Of a stretch of 64,000 nucleotides of DNA, positions 1 through 7,539 are shown one piece after another. Positions within the stretch are counted from its first letter, which is position 1, and every line of letters begins with the position of its first letter. Made by a program: the position numbers and the translations under genes. This DNA is from Mycobacterium pseudokansasii (lineage in GTDB: Bacteria; Actinomycetota; Actinomycetes; Mycobacteriales; Mycobacteriaceae), in NCBI RefSeq assembly GCF_900566075.1, contig NZ_UPHU01000001.1, positions 496,001-560,000 on the forward strand. Direction: 5' to 3'. The notes under the pieces are model-generated. The model was not told where the DNA came from. It was given only the letters and a program-made list of their open reading frames with translations, and did not search any database.

Positions 1-89
1 GGGCAGCCCGCATCACCAAGGCGCGGCGACGACGGTAGCCAGGTGGCACATAATCGCAGGTGAGAGGCATAAAAGCTGGCGTAGCGTAA

Positions 90-122
90 TAGCCGAAACG
101 ACCGTTTCGGCGGTCACGGCTA
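90..122. promoter_or_regulatory. Nested palindrome upstream of serine recombinase
   Basis: CCGAAACG (93-100) and CGTTTCGG (103-110) form an 8-bp inverted repeat with a 2-base centre, nested inside TAGCCG (90-95) and CGGCTA (117-122). It lies just before the ribosome binding site AGGAGG (124-129). It could be an operator or a recombination site for the small serine recombinase; the sequence does not decide which. Confidence 0.5.
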
Positions 123-133
123 TAGGAGGCGAG

Positions 134-796
134 ATGGCAAGACGAGTGATCGGCTACGTTCGAGTGAGTACCAAGGATCAGGGTAAGAATGGTTACGGGC
201 TTGGAGCGCAACATGATTCGCTGCGGCAGTTCTGCGACGAGCGCGGCTACGAACTGCTTACGGTGACGAGTGATGTTGTAAGCGGCGCTGATTCGGTACG
301 AATGTACGGCAGAGAGGTCGCTATCGCGGTCATAGAGACGGGTGTGGCAGACGCGCTGCTGGTGCGTTCGCTGGACCGCGCGACACGGAGCCAACTCGAC
401 CACGCGAGCCTGTTCGAGCGCGCCCACCGCAACGCGTGGCGGCTGATGGACTGCGACGGTGCGGACAGCGGCGACCCGAGTCAGCGGCTCACCGCAGACG
501 TTCGCAACGCCGTCGCTGCCGAGGAGCGCCGCAAGATCAGCGAGCGGACCAAGGAGGGTCTGGACAAGGCGCGGCGACAGGGCACGCAGTTGGGCCGACC
601 CCCGCAGATCGCACCCGACAGCGCCCTGGCCAAACGCATAGTGCGCATGAGCACACGAGACGGACTGAGCGTCAACAAGATCGCGCAGCGTCTCACAGCC
701 CAGAAGGTGCCGACGCCAGGCGGCGGGCCGAAGTGGTACCCGACGACCGTCAGCGACGTCCTCAAGCGCGCCAACAAGAACGGCGCGGCAGCATGA
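134..796 (+). CDS. Serine recombinase (resolvase family)
   Basis: A 220-residue small serine recombinase. The N-terminal catalytic domain starts with IGYVRVSTKDQ, whose serine (residue 12) should be the nucleophile, and carries LVRSLDRATRS with the conserved arginines near residue 75. A helical region with EERRKISERT follows, then a C-terminal helix-turn-helix (about residues 155-210) beginning GRPPQ. The ATG is set by AGGAGG four bases upstream. Its stop overlaps the next start as ATGA, so it heads a four-gene integration operon. Having a serine recombinase in the same operon as a tyrosine integrase is unusual; it may resolve, invert or regulate. Confidence 0.9.
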   Translation: MARRVIGYVRVSTKDQGKNGYGLGAQHDSLRQFCDERGYELLTVTSDVVSGADSVRMYGREVAIAVIETGVADALLVRSLDRATRSQLDHASLFERAHRNAWRLMDCDGADSGDPSQRLTADVRNAVAAEERRKISERTKEGLDKARRQGTQLGRPPQIAPDSALAKRIVRMSTRDGLSVNKIAQRLTAQKVPTPGGGPKWYPTTVSDVLKRANKNGAAA

Positions 797-996
797 CCGC
801 CCACCGCCCCGGTTCGCGCGTGCTCGTCACGGCGCGCGGCGACCCCTACACCGGCCGCGTCGGCACGATTGCGAATACCTGGGAGGCCGACGACGGCGCG
901 CTGGTGTACACCGTGCAGTTCTGCGCGGAGCACGGCTACCCGCTGGGCGACCACCACACCGCCTACTACCTCGCGGACGAGGTGGAGCCAGCATGA
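793..996 (+). CDS. Small hypothetical protein of integration operon
   Basis: A 67-residue protein whose start overlaps the recombinase stop (ATGA, 793-796) and whose stop overlaps the next start (ATGA, 993-996), so translation is probably coupled. It reads as a compact beta-rich domain: RVLVTARGDPYTGRVGTI, then an acidic turn and VYTVQF. This resembles small KOW/SH3-like barrels, but I do not recognise the family and assign no function. The tight overlaps on both sides are the main support that it is real. Confidence 0.75.
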   Translation: MTAHRPGSRVLVTARGDPYTGRVGTIANTWEADDGALVYTVQFCAEHGYPLGDHHTAYYLADEVEPA

Positions 997-1313
997 GGCC
1001 GCTCGTCAAGCGCACACCGGACGGTCGCCCGTACTCGGTGCCGAGTACGCCCCGGTCCCCGGCGACGGCCCTAGGCGCGCAACCCGCCGAGCACGCGGAG
1101 AGCGGGCCGGAACGCACACCTGCGCGGGTAGACCGGCGACCCAAGCTCACCGCCGAGGACGTGCGGTCCATCCGCGCCGACTACGCGGCGGGCAAGTGGA
1201 GCCAGGGCGACCTCGCCTACATCTACGGCGTCACCCAATCGACCATCAGCGCCGTTCTGAGCGGCGACTCCCACGTGACCACCGGACCCACACCCCGAGA
1301 ACAGGATTCATGA
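993..1313 (+). CDS. Helix-turn-helix protein, possible excisionase/regulator
   Basis: A 106-residue protein with a Pro/Arg-rich N-terminal third and a helix-turn-helix at about residues 52-92 (LTAEDVRSIRADY, then YGVTQSTISAVLSG). It starts inside the stop of the previous gene and ends two bases before the integrase ATG. Size, HTH and position next to an integrase suggest a recombination directionality factor or operon regulator. That role is inferred from context. Confidence 0.7.
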   Translation: MRPLVKRTPDGRPYSVPSTPRSPATALGAQPAEHAESGPERTPARVDRRPKLTAEDVRSIRADYAAGKWSQGDLAYIYGVTQSTISAVLSGDSHVTTGPTPREQDS

Positions 1314-1314
1314 C

Positions 1315-2745
1315 ATGGCAAGCGTTCAGAAGCGCGTACGCACAAGCGGAACAACAACATACGTGGTGCGGTGGTACACGCCCGACGGCACCGAACGGAC
1401 CAAGGGCGGGTTCCGCACCCGGAAGGACGCCAAGGCGTTCGCGGTCAAGGCCGACGCGGAAACGCTGACGGGCATGGACTTCGACCCCGGCAAGGGCAAG
1501 ATGTTGTTCCGGGACGCGGCGGCGATCTGGCTGGAGTCGCGCAAGGCCGACACCCGCAACAACGCCGAGAACCACCGCTACGCCCTCGCCCCGGCCGCAA
1601 CCCGGCGCGGCGACGGCAAGACGCTGGGCATTGACGCGGTGTTTGGCGGCTACCCGCTCAACAAGATCACTCGCGAGTACATCCAGGCGTGGGTCAACCG
1701 GCTCACCGAGGCGGGCAAGAAGCCCTCGACCGTGCGGCACGCGTTCTGGACCGTTCGCATGGTTCTGGAGCAGGATGGCCGGCTGGCGAAAAGCCCCGCC
1801 GAGTACATCAAGCTCCCCACCGAGACCGGCACCAACGGCGGCCAGGTCGGGGTAGTCGTGGATCGGGCCATGTTCCTCACGCCCGCACAGGTTTCTGCAC
1901 TTGTCGATGCGACGCCCTGGCCGTACAACGTCCTGGTGCACGTCGCCGCATGGGCGGGGTTGCGCGCGGCGGAACTGGGCGGGCTTACCATCGCCAACGT
2001 CGAACTCCCAGACGCGCCACGGAACCCGAACGTCGCGGCGAAGCCAGGCGTGCTGCGCGTCCAGCAGGCCACGCGGGCGAAGGGTGCGACCATCGAGTAC
2101 GGCCCGCTCAAGACCAAGCAGAGCTACCGCCGCGTGCCGTTGACCTCCGAGACGACGGAGTTGCTGCGGGACTACCTCGCCGAGCACCCGCGCGCCGATG
2201 ACCCCGCCGCGCCCCTGTGGCCCGGTATGTCGCTGACCCCGCCCCGGCCTACCGGAGTGCGGGCCGACAACGCGGCACCGGGAGCGGCCAGTACGGCTGT
2301 GGACGAGGCAGCCCCGAGCGCGACCGCGAAGGACCGCGCGCGACGACAGGCCGACGCACTCGCCGAACTCACTGTGGAGGAAGCGGAGCAGCGGTTAGTG
2401 CTCGACTGGACGACGCCGCTACGCCACGCGACGTTCTACAAGGCCATCTACCGACCGGCGGTGTTGCGCGCCAACAGGCTCACCCCGACCGCGAAGGTGG
2501 ACCCGGACCAGTCGTTCCACTCGCTGCGCCACACGTACGCAAGCCTGTGTATCGCGGCGGGCATCAGGCCCATCGACATCGCGGAGTTGATGGGGCATCG
2601 GGACGTCAAGACGACGCTCACCGTTTACGCGAAAGCTGATCAACACCGACGATCACACCGGCAACATGGCCGCGCTGGGAGCACTCGCGGCCCCGGCGCA
2701 GAAAGCCAACTACGGCAATGTGATTCCGCTGTCGGCGACGCCTGA
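1315..2745 (+). CDS. int: Tyrosine-type phage integrase, C-terminus frameshifted
   Basis: A site-specific tyrosine recombinase of 476 residues as read. An N-terminal AP2-like arm-binding domain (residues 1-50) is followed by a SAM-like core-binding domain (about 120-165) and the catalytic domain with AGLRAAEL (Arg), a KTKQSYRR lysine region, HSLRHTYAS (His-x-x-Arg), GHRDV (His) and Tyr438 in TLTVYAK. Past Tyr438 the frame is lost. Removing one A from the AAA at 2632-2634 restores a normal tail (KLINTDDHTGNMAALGAL) ending at 2752. That tail runs into an IS21-family insertion from 2743. All catalytic residues precede the lesion, so activity may survive. Its likely target is the tRNA-Gly at 7437-7510. 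Confidence 0.88.
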   Translation: MASVQKRVRTSGTTTYVVRWYTPDGTERTKGGFRTRKDAKAFAVKADAETLTGMDFDPGKGKMLFRDAAAIWLESRKADTRNNAENHRYALAPAATRRGDGKTLGIDAVFGGYPLNKITREYIQAWVNRLTEAGKKPSTVRHAFWTVRMVLEQDGRLAKSPAEYIKLPTETGTNGGQVGVVVDRAMFLTPAQVSALVDATPWPYNVLVHVAAWAGLRAAELGGLTIANVELPDAPRNPNVAAKPGVLRVQQATRAKGATIEYGPLKTKQSYRRVPLTSETTELLRDYLAEHPRADDPAAPLWPGMSLTPPRPTGVRADNAAPGAASTAVDEAAPSATAKDRARRQADALAELTVEEAEQRLVLDWTTPLRHATFYKAIYRPAVLRANRLTPTAKVDPDQSFHSLRHTYASLCIAAGIRPIDIAELMGHRDVKTTLTVYAKADQHRRSHRQHGRAGSTRGPGAESQLRQCDSAVGDA

Positions 2746-2784
2746 AAACTGACCCCGTGTCGACGCCCGAATTTTGACCCCCTT
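2743..2784. repeat. IS21-family left terminal repeat
   Basis: Begins TGAAAACTGACCCC and ends ATTTTGACCCCCTT. It matches the reverse complement of 4901-4942 over most positions. Confidence 0.75.
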
Positions 2785-2823
2785 CGTCTGAGTCTCGGCT
2801 TACGAGCCGAGAGGAGAAGGGAG

Positions 2824-4083
2824 TTGTTAGCTGTGGAGGACTGGGCTGAGATCCGCAGGTTGCATCGAGCGGAAGGGTTGCCGATCAAGACGATCGCCAG
2901 GACGTTGAACATCTCGCGCAATACGGTGCGCTCGGCGTTGGCCGCTGAGGGCCCGCCGAAGTATGAGCGCAAACCGGCGGGCTCTGCGGTGGATGCATTC
3001 GAAGACGCGATCCGTGCCCAGCTCAAGGCGGTGCCGACGATGCCAGCGACGGTGATCGCCGAGCGGGTCGGCTGGACGCGGGGGATGACGGTGTTCAAGG
3101 AGCGCGTGCGGGAGTTGCGGCCGGCGTTTTTGCCGCCGGACCCGGCGGGGCGTACGACGTATGAGGCCGGCGAGATCGCCCAGTGCGACTTCTGGTTCCC
3201 ACCGACCACGGTCCCAGTCGGCTATGGGCAGGTCCGTACCCCGATGCAGCTTCCGGTGCTGACGATGGTGTGCGGGTATTCGCGGTGGCTGGCCGCGATC
3301 TTGGTTCCGTCGCGGTGCGCTGAGGATCTGTTCGCCGGGTGGTGGCAGTTGATCCACGCGCTGGGGGCGGTGCCGCGCACCCTGGTCTGGGACGGGGAGG
3401 GCGCGATCGGACGCTGGCGCTCAGGCCGGGTCGAGCTCACCGGCCAGTGTCAGGCGTTCCGCGGGGTTCTGGGTGCGAAGGTGGTGGTCCTCAAACCTCG
3501 AGAACCCGAGCACAAGGGCATCATCGAACGCGCCCATGACTACTTGGAGCGCTCGTTTCTGCCGGGCCGAACCTTCAGCGGTCCCGGCGATTTCAACCAC
3601 CAACTCCAGCAGTGGCTGCAGACGGTGAATCGGCGGACCCGCCGGGTACTGGGCTGCGCCCCGACCGAGCGCATCGGCGCGGACCGTCAGGCCATGCTGG
3701 CGCTGCCGCCGGTGGCGCCGGCGACCGGTTGGCGCGCCACCACACGGCTGGCGCGCGATCACTACGTGCGGTTGGACTCCAACGACTACTCCGTGCACCC
3801 GGGCGTGATCGGGCGGCGCATCGAGGTCCTGGCTGATCTGGACCGGGTACGGGTGTTCTGCGAAGGCAAGCTGGTCGCCGATCACGAGCGGGTGTGGGCG
3901 TGGCATCAAACCATCACCGACCCCGAACACCGCGCGGCGGCGAACATGCTGCGCTGCAACCGCATCGGCGCGCTGCGTCCGGTGCGTGAACCTGCGGATC
4001 AGATCAGCGTGGAACAGCGGGCGCTGGCCGACTACGACACCGCCCTGGGCATCGATCTCGGCGAAGGCGGGCTGGTGTCATGA
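2824..4083 (+). CDS. istA: IS21-family transposase IstA
   Basis: A 419-residue DDE transposase. It has an N-terminal helix-turn-helix (TIARTLNISRNTVRSAL, residues 21-37) and an RNase H-fold core with GEIAQCDFWFP (first Asp), LVWDGEGAIG (second Asp) and a Glu in EHKGIIERAHDYLERSF. The start is TTG at 2824 behind AGGAGAAGGGAG (GTG 2833 is also possible). Its stop overlaps istB as ATGA (4080-4083), the standard IS21 arrangement. It looks intact. Confidence 0.92.
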   Translation: MLAVEDWAEIRRLHRAEGLPIKTIARTLNISRNTVRSALAAEGPPKYERKPAGSAVDAFEDAIRAQLKAVPTMPATVIAERVGWTRGMTVFKERVRELRPAFLPPDPAGRTTYEAGEIAQCDFWFPPTTVPVGYGQVRTPMQLPVLTMVCGYSRWLAAILVPSRCAEDLFAGWWQLIHALGAVPRTLVWDGEGAIGRWRSGRVELTGQCQAFRGVLGAKVVVLKPREPEHKGIIERAHDYLERSFLPGRTFSGPGDFNHQLQQWLQTVNRRTRRVLGCAPTERIGADRQAMLALPPVAPATGWRATTRLARDHYVRLDSNDYSVHPGVIGRRIEVLADLDRVRVFCEGKLVADHERVWAWHQTITDPEHRAAANMLRCNRIGALRPVREPADQISVEQRALADYDTALGIDLGEGGLVS

Positions 4084-4895
4084 CCACCACCAAAACCACG
4101 CGCACGACCGTGGCGTCCTCGAACCACCGGGACCTGAGTGCCGAGATCAGCTTTTTGACCCGCGCCCTGAAAGCACCCACGATGCGCGAAGCAGTCGCCC
4201 GATTGGCCGAGCGGGCCCGCACCGAATCCTGGACTCATGAGGAATTCCTGGTGGCCTGTCTGCAGCGCGAGGTTTCGGCTCGCGAGTCCCATGGCGGTGA
4301 GGGCCGCATCCGCGCGGCCCGGTTCCCATCGCGGAAGTCGTTGGAGGAGTTCGACTTCGACCATGCCCGCGGCCTCAAACGTGACCTGATCGCGCACCTG
4401 GGCACCCTGGACTTCGTCACCGCCCGTGACAACGTGGTCTTCCTGGGGCCGCCGGGCACCGGCAAGACCCACTTGGCGATCGGAATCGCGATCCGGGCCT
4501 GTCAGGCCGGCCACCGGGTGTTGTTCGCCACCGCCTCCGAATGGGTCGCCCGGCTAGCCGAAGCCCACCACGGCGGGCGGCTTCAACCCGAACTCCTCCG
4601 GCTGGGACGCTACCCACTGCTCGTCATTGACGAAGTCGGCTACATCCCCTTCGAACCCGAAGCCGCCAACCTGTTCTTTCAGTTGGTGTCATCGCGCTAC
4701 GAGCGGGCCAGCCTGATCGTCACCTCCAACAAACCGTTCGGCCGCTGGGGCGAAGTGTTCGGCGACGACGTCGTAGCCGCGGCCATGATCGACCGCCTCG
4801 TCCACCACGCCGAAGTCATCGCCCTCAAAGGCGACTCCTACCGCATCAAAGACCGCGACCTCGGGCGCGTCCCGGGATCGACCACCGAAGAATGA
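4080..4895 (+). CDS. istB: IS21-family helper ATPase IstB
   Basis: A 271-residue AAA+ ATPase that assists IstA in target choice and strand transfer. Walker A is GPPGTGKTHLAIG (about residues 122-134), Walker B is LLVIDEVGYIPF, and VTSNKPFGRWGEVF is the sensor-1 region shared with DnaC-like ATPases. It is translationally coupled to istA. The stop at 4893-4895 is a few bases before the right terminal repeat. Confidence 0.93.
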   Translation: MTTTKTTRTTVASSNHRDLSAEISFLTRALKAPTMREAVARLAERARTESWTHEEFLVACLQREVSARESHGGEGRIRAARFPSRKSLEEFDFDHARGLKRDLIAHLGTLDFVTARDNVVFLGPPGTGKTHLAIGIAIRACQAGHRVLFATASEWVARLAEAHHGGRLQPELLRLGRYPLLVIDEVGYIPFEPEAANLFFQLVSSRYERASLIVTSNKPFGRWGEVFGDDVVAAAMIDRLVHHAEVIALKGDSYRIKDRDLGRVPGSTTEE

Positions 4896-4900
4896 ACACC

Positions 4901-4942
4901 AAGGGGGTCAATTTTCAACCGTCGAAAAGGGGTCAATTTTCG
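4901..4942. repeat. IS21-family right terminal repeat
   Basis: Begins AAGGGGGTCAATTTT and ends GGGGTCAATTTTCG. It is the inverted partner of 2743-2784. Confidence 0.75.
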
Positions 4943-5017
4943 GCCGCCGTTGACATCCGCTACACGGTTGAGCATTGGGAGGTTAAAGCCGAGGTCGCGG
5001 GCGTAAGGTCTGTCGGC

Positions 5018-5467
5018 ATGACCTGGTTTGTCTGCACGATCTCCAAGGGTGAACCCGAGAATTGGGACCTCTGCAAGTCGACCGAGTTATGGGGCATTCC
5101 CGGAAAGTCGAAGTTGGGATTCACCGCAAAGGAGGGAGATCACCTCCTCTTTTGGCTGGGTGGCCGTGGCTACGCCGGGATCGGCACGGTCATGGGTGAG
5201 GCTAGGGTCGCGAAGCGAAGCAGTGAAATACCGTGGGCGGGCGGCCTCGCAAGGTGGTCTTACCTCATCCCCATCCGTTTCGACCTAGAGGTCAAACAGC
5301 CTCTATTCATTGGGTTCGTTCGGAGCCACCAGCACGAGACCGACTTCACCTTGGACAAATTCCAGCGCGGGTTCGCCCCGGTTCCCGACGAGCCAGCCGA
5401 GATGATCGCCGAACGGTTGCGGTTGCGGAGCGCCGACGAGCGTGCGATTGAGACGTCCCAGTCGTAG
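5018..5467 (+). CDS. EVE/PUA-like domain protein
   Basis: A 149-residue protein. A longer open frame begins at 4892 inside the IS end, so ATG 5018 (MTWFVCTISKG) is the sensible start. WFVCTISKGEPENW followed by GDHLLFWLGGRGYAGIGTV resembles EVE-type PUA-like domains, a fold known to bind modified bases and often linked to restriction or RNA-modification systems. It lies upstream of an adenine methyltransferase. The family call rests on pattern and context, not on a search. The IS21 copy may have replaced its native promoter. Confidence 0.5.
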   Translation: MTWFVCTISKGEPENWDLCKSTELWGIPGKSKLGFTAKEGDHLLFWLGGRGYAGIGTVMGEARVAKRSSEIPWAGGLARWSYLIPIRFDLEVKQPLFIGFVRSHQHETDFTLDKFQRGFAPVPDEPAEMIAERLRLRSADERAIETSQS

Positions 5468-5498
5468 TCGGGCGGGAGCCACAGAAATCCTTATTGTC

Positions 5499-5516
5499 TT
5501 CGAACATATGTTCGAA
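5499..5516. promoter_or_regulatory. Perfect SOS box (LexA site)
   Basis: TTCGAACATATGTTCGAA is a perfect 18-bp palindrome containing TCGAAC-N4-GTTCGA, the mycobacterial LexA consensus. It lies between the EVE-like gene (ends 5467) and the methyltransferase (starts 5646), so a DNA-damage-inducible promoter for the rightward transcript is likely. Confidence 0.8.
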
Positions 5517-5645
5517 TATGCTGAACCCAACTAACTCTGCTGGAAACGGCGAGTCGTACCCGGCGCGGGGGCTATCGGCAGCGGTAGGTTCCTAGCACGT
5601 GGTGCCAGCGAGTCGCGTGGCAGACCGACGAGAGGATCGGCATCG

Positions 5646-6491
5646 GTGGCGAAGGTTGCAGTAAACGGGGCTATTGCGGAAACGCTCTCGCTGATCGAAG
5701 TGGAGGCCGCCCCGTCGCGGCCCTCACCGGCAGTGTTGCGCTATCCAGGATCGAAGTGGTCGCTCGCGGGCGCGATCATCCAACACTTTGGCCCGCACTA
5801 CCACTACGTGGAGCCGTTCTTCGGTAGCGGTGCGGTGTTCTTCTCGAAGGAGGCATCGCAGCATGAGGTCATTAACGACACCAACGGCTCGGTCGTCAAC
5901 CTCTTCCGTGCGCTTCGTGATCACACCGAAGACCTGTGCTGGGCATTGGAAGCAACACCATGGTCACGCGACGAATACGTCGACTCGGACATTTTGACCG
6001 GCGACCCGGTAGAAGACGCACGACGATTCGTGGTGCGGTGCTGGCAGGCTCACGCGAGCGATCTAGCCAAGAAGACGGGTTGGAAGAGCCGGGGTGTTAA
6101 GCAGCGTGCGGGTGGGATGAGCCATCGATGGCAGAAGGTTCCCGATCAACTGCGGGTACTCGCGTGGCGGCTAAGTGACGCCGAGATTGACCACCGACCG
6201 GCTATTGAGGTCATCAAGCGTCACGCGGGCGCAGATTGCTTGATCTACGCCGACCCGCCGTACGTCCACAGTTCCCGCACTCAGACGATGTACGGCTTTG
6301 AAATGACGGATGCCGAACACGTGGAACTTCTTGAGACGTTGCGTGCGCATCCTGGGCCTGTTGTGCTGAGCGCGTACGCGACTGACTTGTACGCAGATAT
6401 GTTGTCCGACTGGGCTACTCACGAACTGAAGCCGCCGAAAGTGGAGAAGGGCGCGGCGCGCACTGAAGTGTTGTGGGTGAAACCAGCCTAG
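5646..6491 (+). CDS. Dam-like (D12 class) DNA adenine N6-methyltransferase
   Basis: A 281-residue alpha-group N6-adenine methyltransferase. LRYPGSKWSLAGAII is the D12 N-terminal motif, VEPFFGSGAVFF is the S-adenosylmethionine-binding motif I and YADPPYV is catalytic motif IV (DPPY). The start is GTG at 5646. All core motifs are intact, so an active enzyme is expected; the target sequence cannot be read from the protein. A SOS box lies 130 bp upstream. Its stop overlaps the stop of the convergent frameshifted gene at 6488. It could be a phage anti-restriction methylase or half of a restriction-modification pair. Confidence 0.92.
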   Translation: MAKVAVNGAIAETLSLIEVEAAPSRPSPAVLRYPGSKWSLAGAIIQHFGPHYHYVEPFFGSGAVFFSKEASQHEVINDTNGSVVNLFRALRDHTEDLCWALEATPWSRDEYVDSDILTGDPVEDARRFVVRCWQAHASDLAKKTGWKSRGVKQRAGGMSHRWQKVPDQLRVLAWRLSDAEIDHRPAIEVIKRHAGADCLIYADPPYVHSSRTQTMYGFEMTDAEHVELLETLRAHPGPVVLSAYATDLYADMLSDWATHELKPPKVEKGAARTEVLWVKPA

Positions 6492-7404
6492 GTATCGCCG
6501 AAGCCTTCGGGCCAGAGCTCTGGGAAGTACTCCTGTGCGCGCTGCGAAGGTGAGCCGACAGGTGGCTTCTCCAGAGCAAAGGCCGCTGACATCCAGTCAG
6601 CCCAATGGAGCGGCGGGTAGTACTTGAGCTGGCCGCCAGAGTTCATGTAGCACTGCCAGAGTCGGTGACGTCGGCCGTTGTCGTCGATGTATCCGTTAAG
6701 AGACGCGCCTTCGATAAGCCATTCCACTTCGCCCTTCGGGTTTGCCACCTTCAGGGTCAGCGGGAACGAGATCAACTGGAACTGCGTCCAAGGATTGTTG
6801 TGCGCGAGAATTACGTACTTGCTGTGCGGGACGTCGATGCCTTCTGCCTCGGCGAGATGCCAGCCTGTCACCTGATCCACGATTTCGGGGCCGGCCAACA
6901 TCGGTTCCAGTTGATCTGTTTGTCGAGTAGGTTCTGCCGAAATTTCGCAGCTGAGTTAGCAAGCTCCATGAAGCTGCACTTGTTGCGTTCCGGCTGAATC
7001 TTCGACATCTTCGCGGACAGGCCGTACGGCAGCGGGGACGCCGGGACGATCACGTCGAAGATTCCCTTGTTCTCCGTCGTGGCGCCGTTGGTGACTGCGG
7101 CCAGCGCGCGCTCGAAGTCACGAAAGCCAGGCATGGTTTCCCCGGTGGCTTTCAGCACAACCTGGCCGCTGCCGTCTCGGTAAGTGCTGAGGATCAGTCT
7201 CAGCGCTGTCATCTCGACCGCATTCAGTCCGCGGTCACGTAGCGGTAGGCCGTCGTCTGCCATCTCTGAGAACCCCATCCCGCGCGGCGTCGGAGAGGTG
7301 GCGTCGCGGCATGGCGAGTATGCCAGGCCTTTCATAGCTATCGCCACGGCGGCGCGCGGGGCGTCGGGGTACGGGACCGATACGGGACCGGCGGCCAGCG
7401 ACAA
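6488..7404 (-). pseudogene. Candidate restriction endonuclease, split by a frameshift
   Basis: Two minus-strand frames, 7404-6868 (178 aa) and 6901-6488 (137 aa), read as one protein if one base is restored after the CG at about 6902: NWNR then MLAGPEIVDQVTGW. The upstream half contains NKGIFDVIVPASPLPYGLSAKMSKI broken as FDV...GLSAKM, the Asp followed by (S/E)-x-Lys spacing of PD-(D/E)xK nucleases, often seen as GxSxKM in type II enzymes. It converges on the D12 methyltransferase with overlapping stops. Endonuclease function is inferred from that motif and the pairing. The true start could be a later Met (about 7335). Two overlapping genes are possible but less likely. Confidence 0.5.
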
Positions 7405-7436
7405 GAGCGGGAATCTGGCGAAGGTCCTGGTAAACG

Positions 7437-7510
7437 TGGAGCCGATGACGGGAATCGAACCCGCGTATTCAGCTTGGGAAGCTGATGTTCTGCCATTGAA
7501 CTACATCGGC
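7437..7510 (-). tRNA. tRNA-Gly (anticodon CCC)
   Basis: The minus strand reads GCCGATG...CATCGGC as a perfect 7-bp acceptor stem, with T73 and an encoded CCA at 7439-7437. The T arm is GCGGGTTCGATTCCCGT and the anticodon stem TCAGC/GCTGA encloses loop TTCCCAA, giving anticodon CCC. Its 3' end borders the integrated element, the expected attachment position. Confidence 0.95.
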
Positions 7511-7539
7511 GTGGTTGCTTCAGAAGGCTAGCATCCGGG

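Larger units (their letters stand above)
2743..4942 (+). mobile_element. IS21-family insertion sequence
   Basis: About 2.2 kb holding istA and istB, bounded by inverted repeats of roughly 42 bp (2743-2784 and 4901-4942). Each end contains two copies of a TTTTGACCCC-type motif separated by TCGAC, the multiple-repeat end structure typical of IS21. The ends differ at several positions. I could not fix a target duplication by eye. It sits at the very end of the integrase gene, so it entered after the element was assembled. Confidence 0.85.
1..7436. mobile_element. Integrated phage-like element abutting tRNA-Gly
   Basis: This stretch holds a serine recombinase, a tyrosine integrase, an IS21-family insertion, an EVE-like gene, a D12 adenine methyltransferase and a convergent candidate endonuclease. 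None belongs to the conserved Rv0318c-Rv0350 gene order that starts just right of it. It stops at the 3' end of a tRNA-Gly gene (7437-7510, minus strand), the usual attachment point for tyrosine-integrase elements. No second copy of the tRNA 3' end is visible in the window, so the left end lies outside. The extent is inferred. Confidence 0.6.

Noticed and set aside
2733..4952. A target duplication for the IS21-family element
   Set aside because: Only a 3-bp match (GCC) flanks the chosen ends; too short to claim.
7184..7531. Plus-strand frame containing MTGIEPAYSAW-type sequence
   Set aside because: It translates the antisense of tRNA-Gly, a common false gene.
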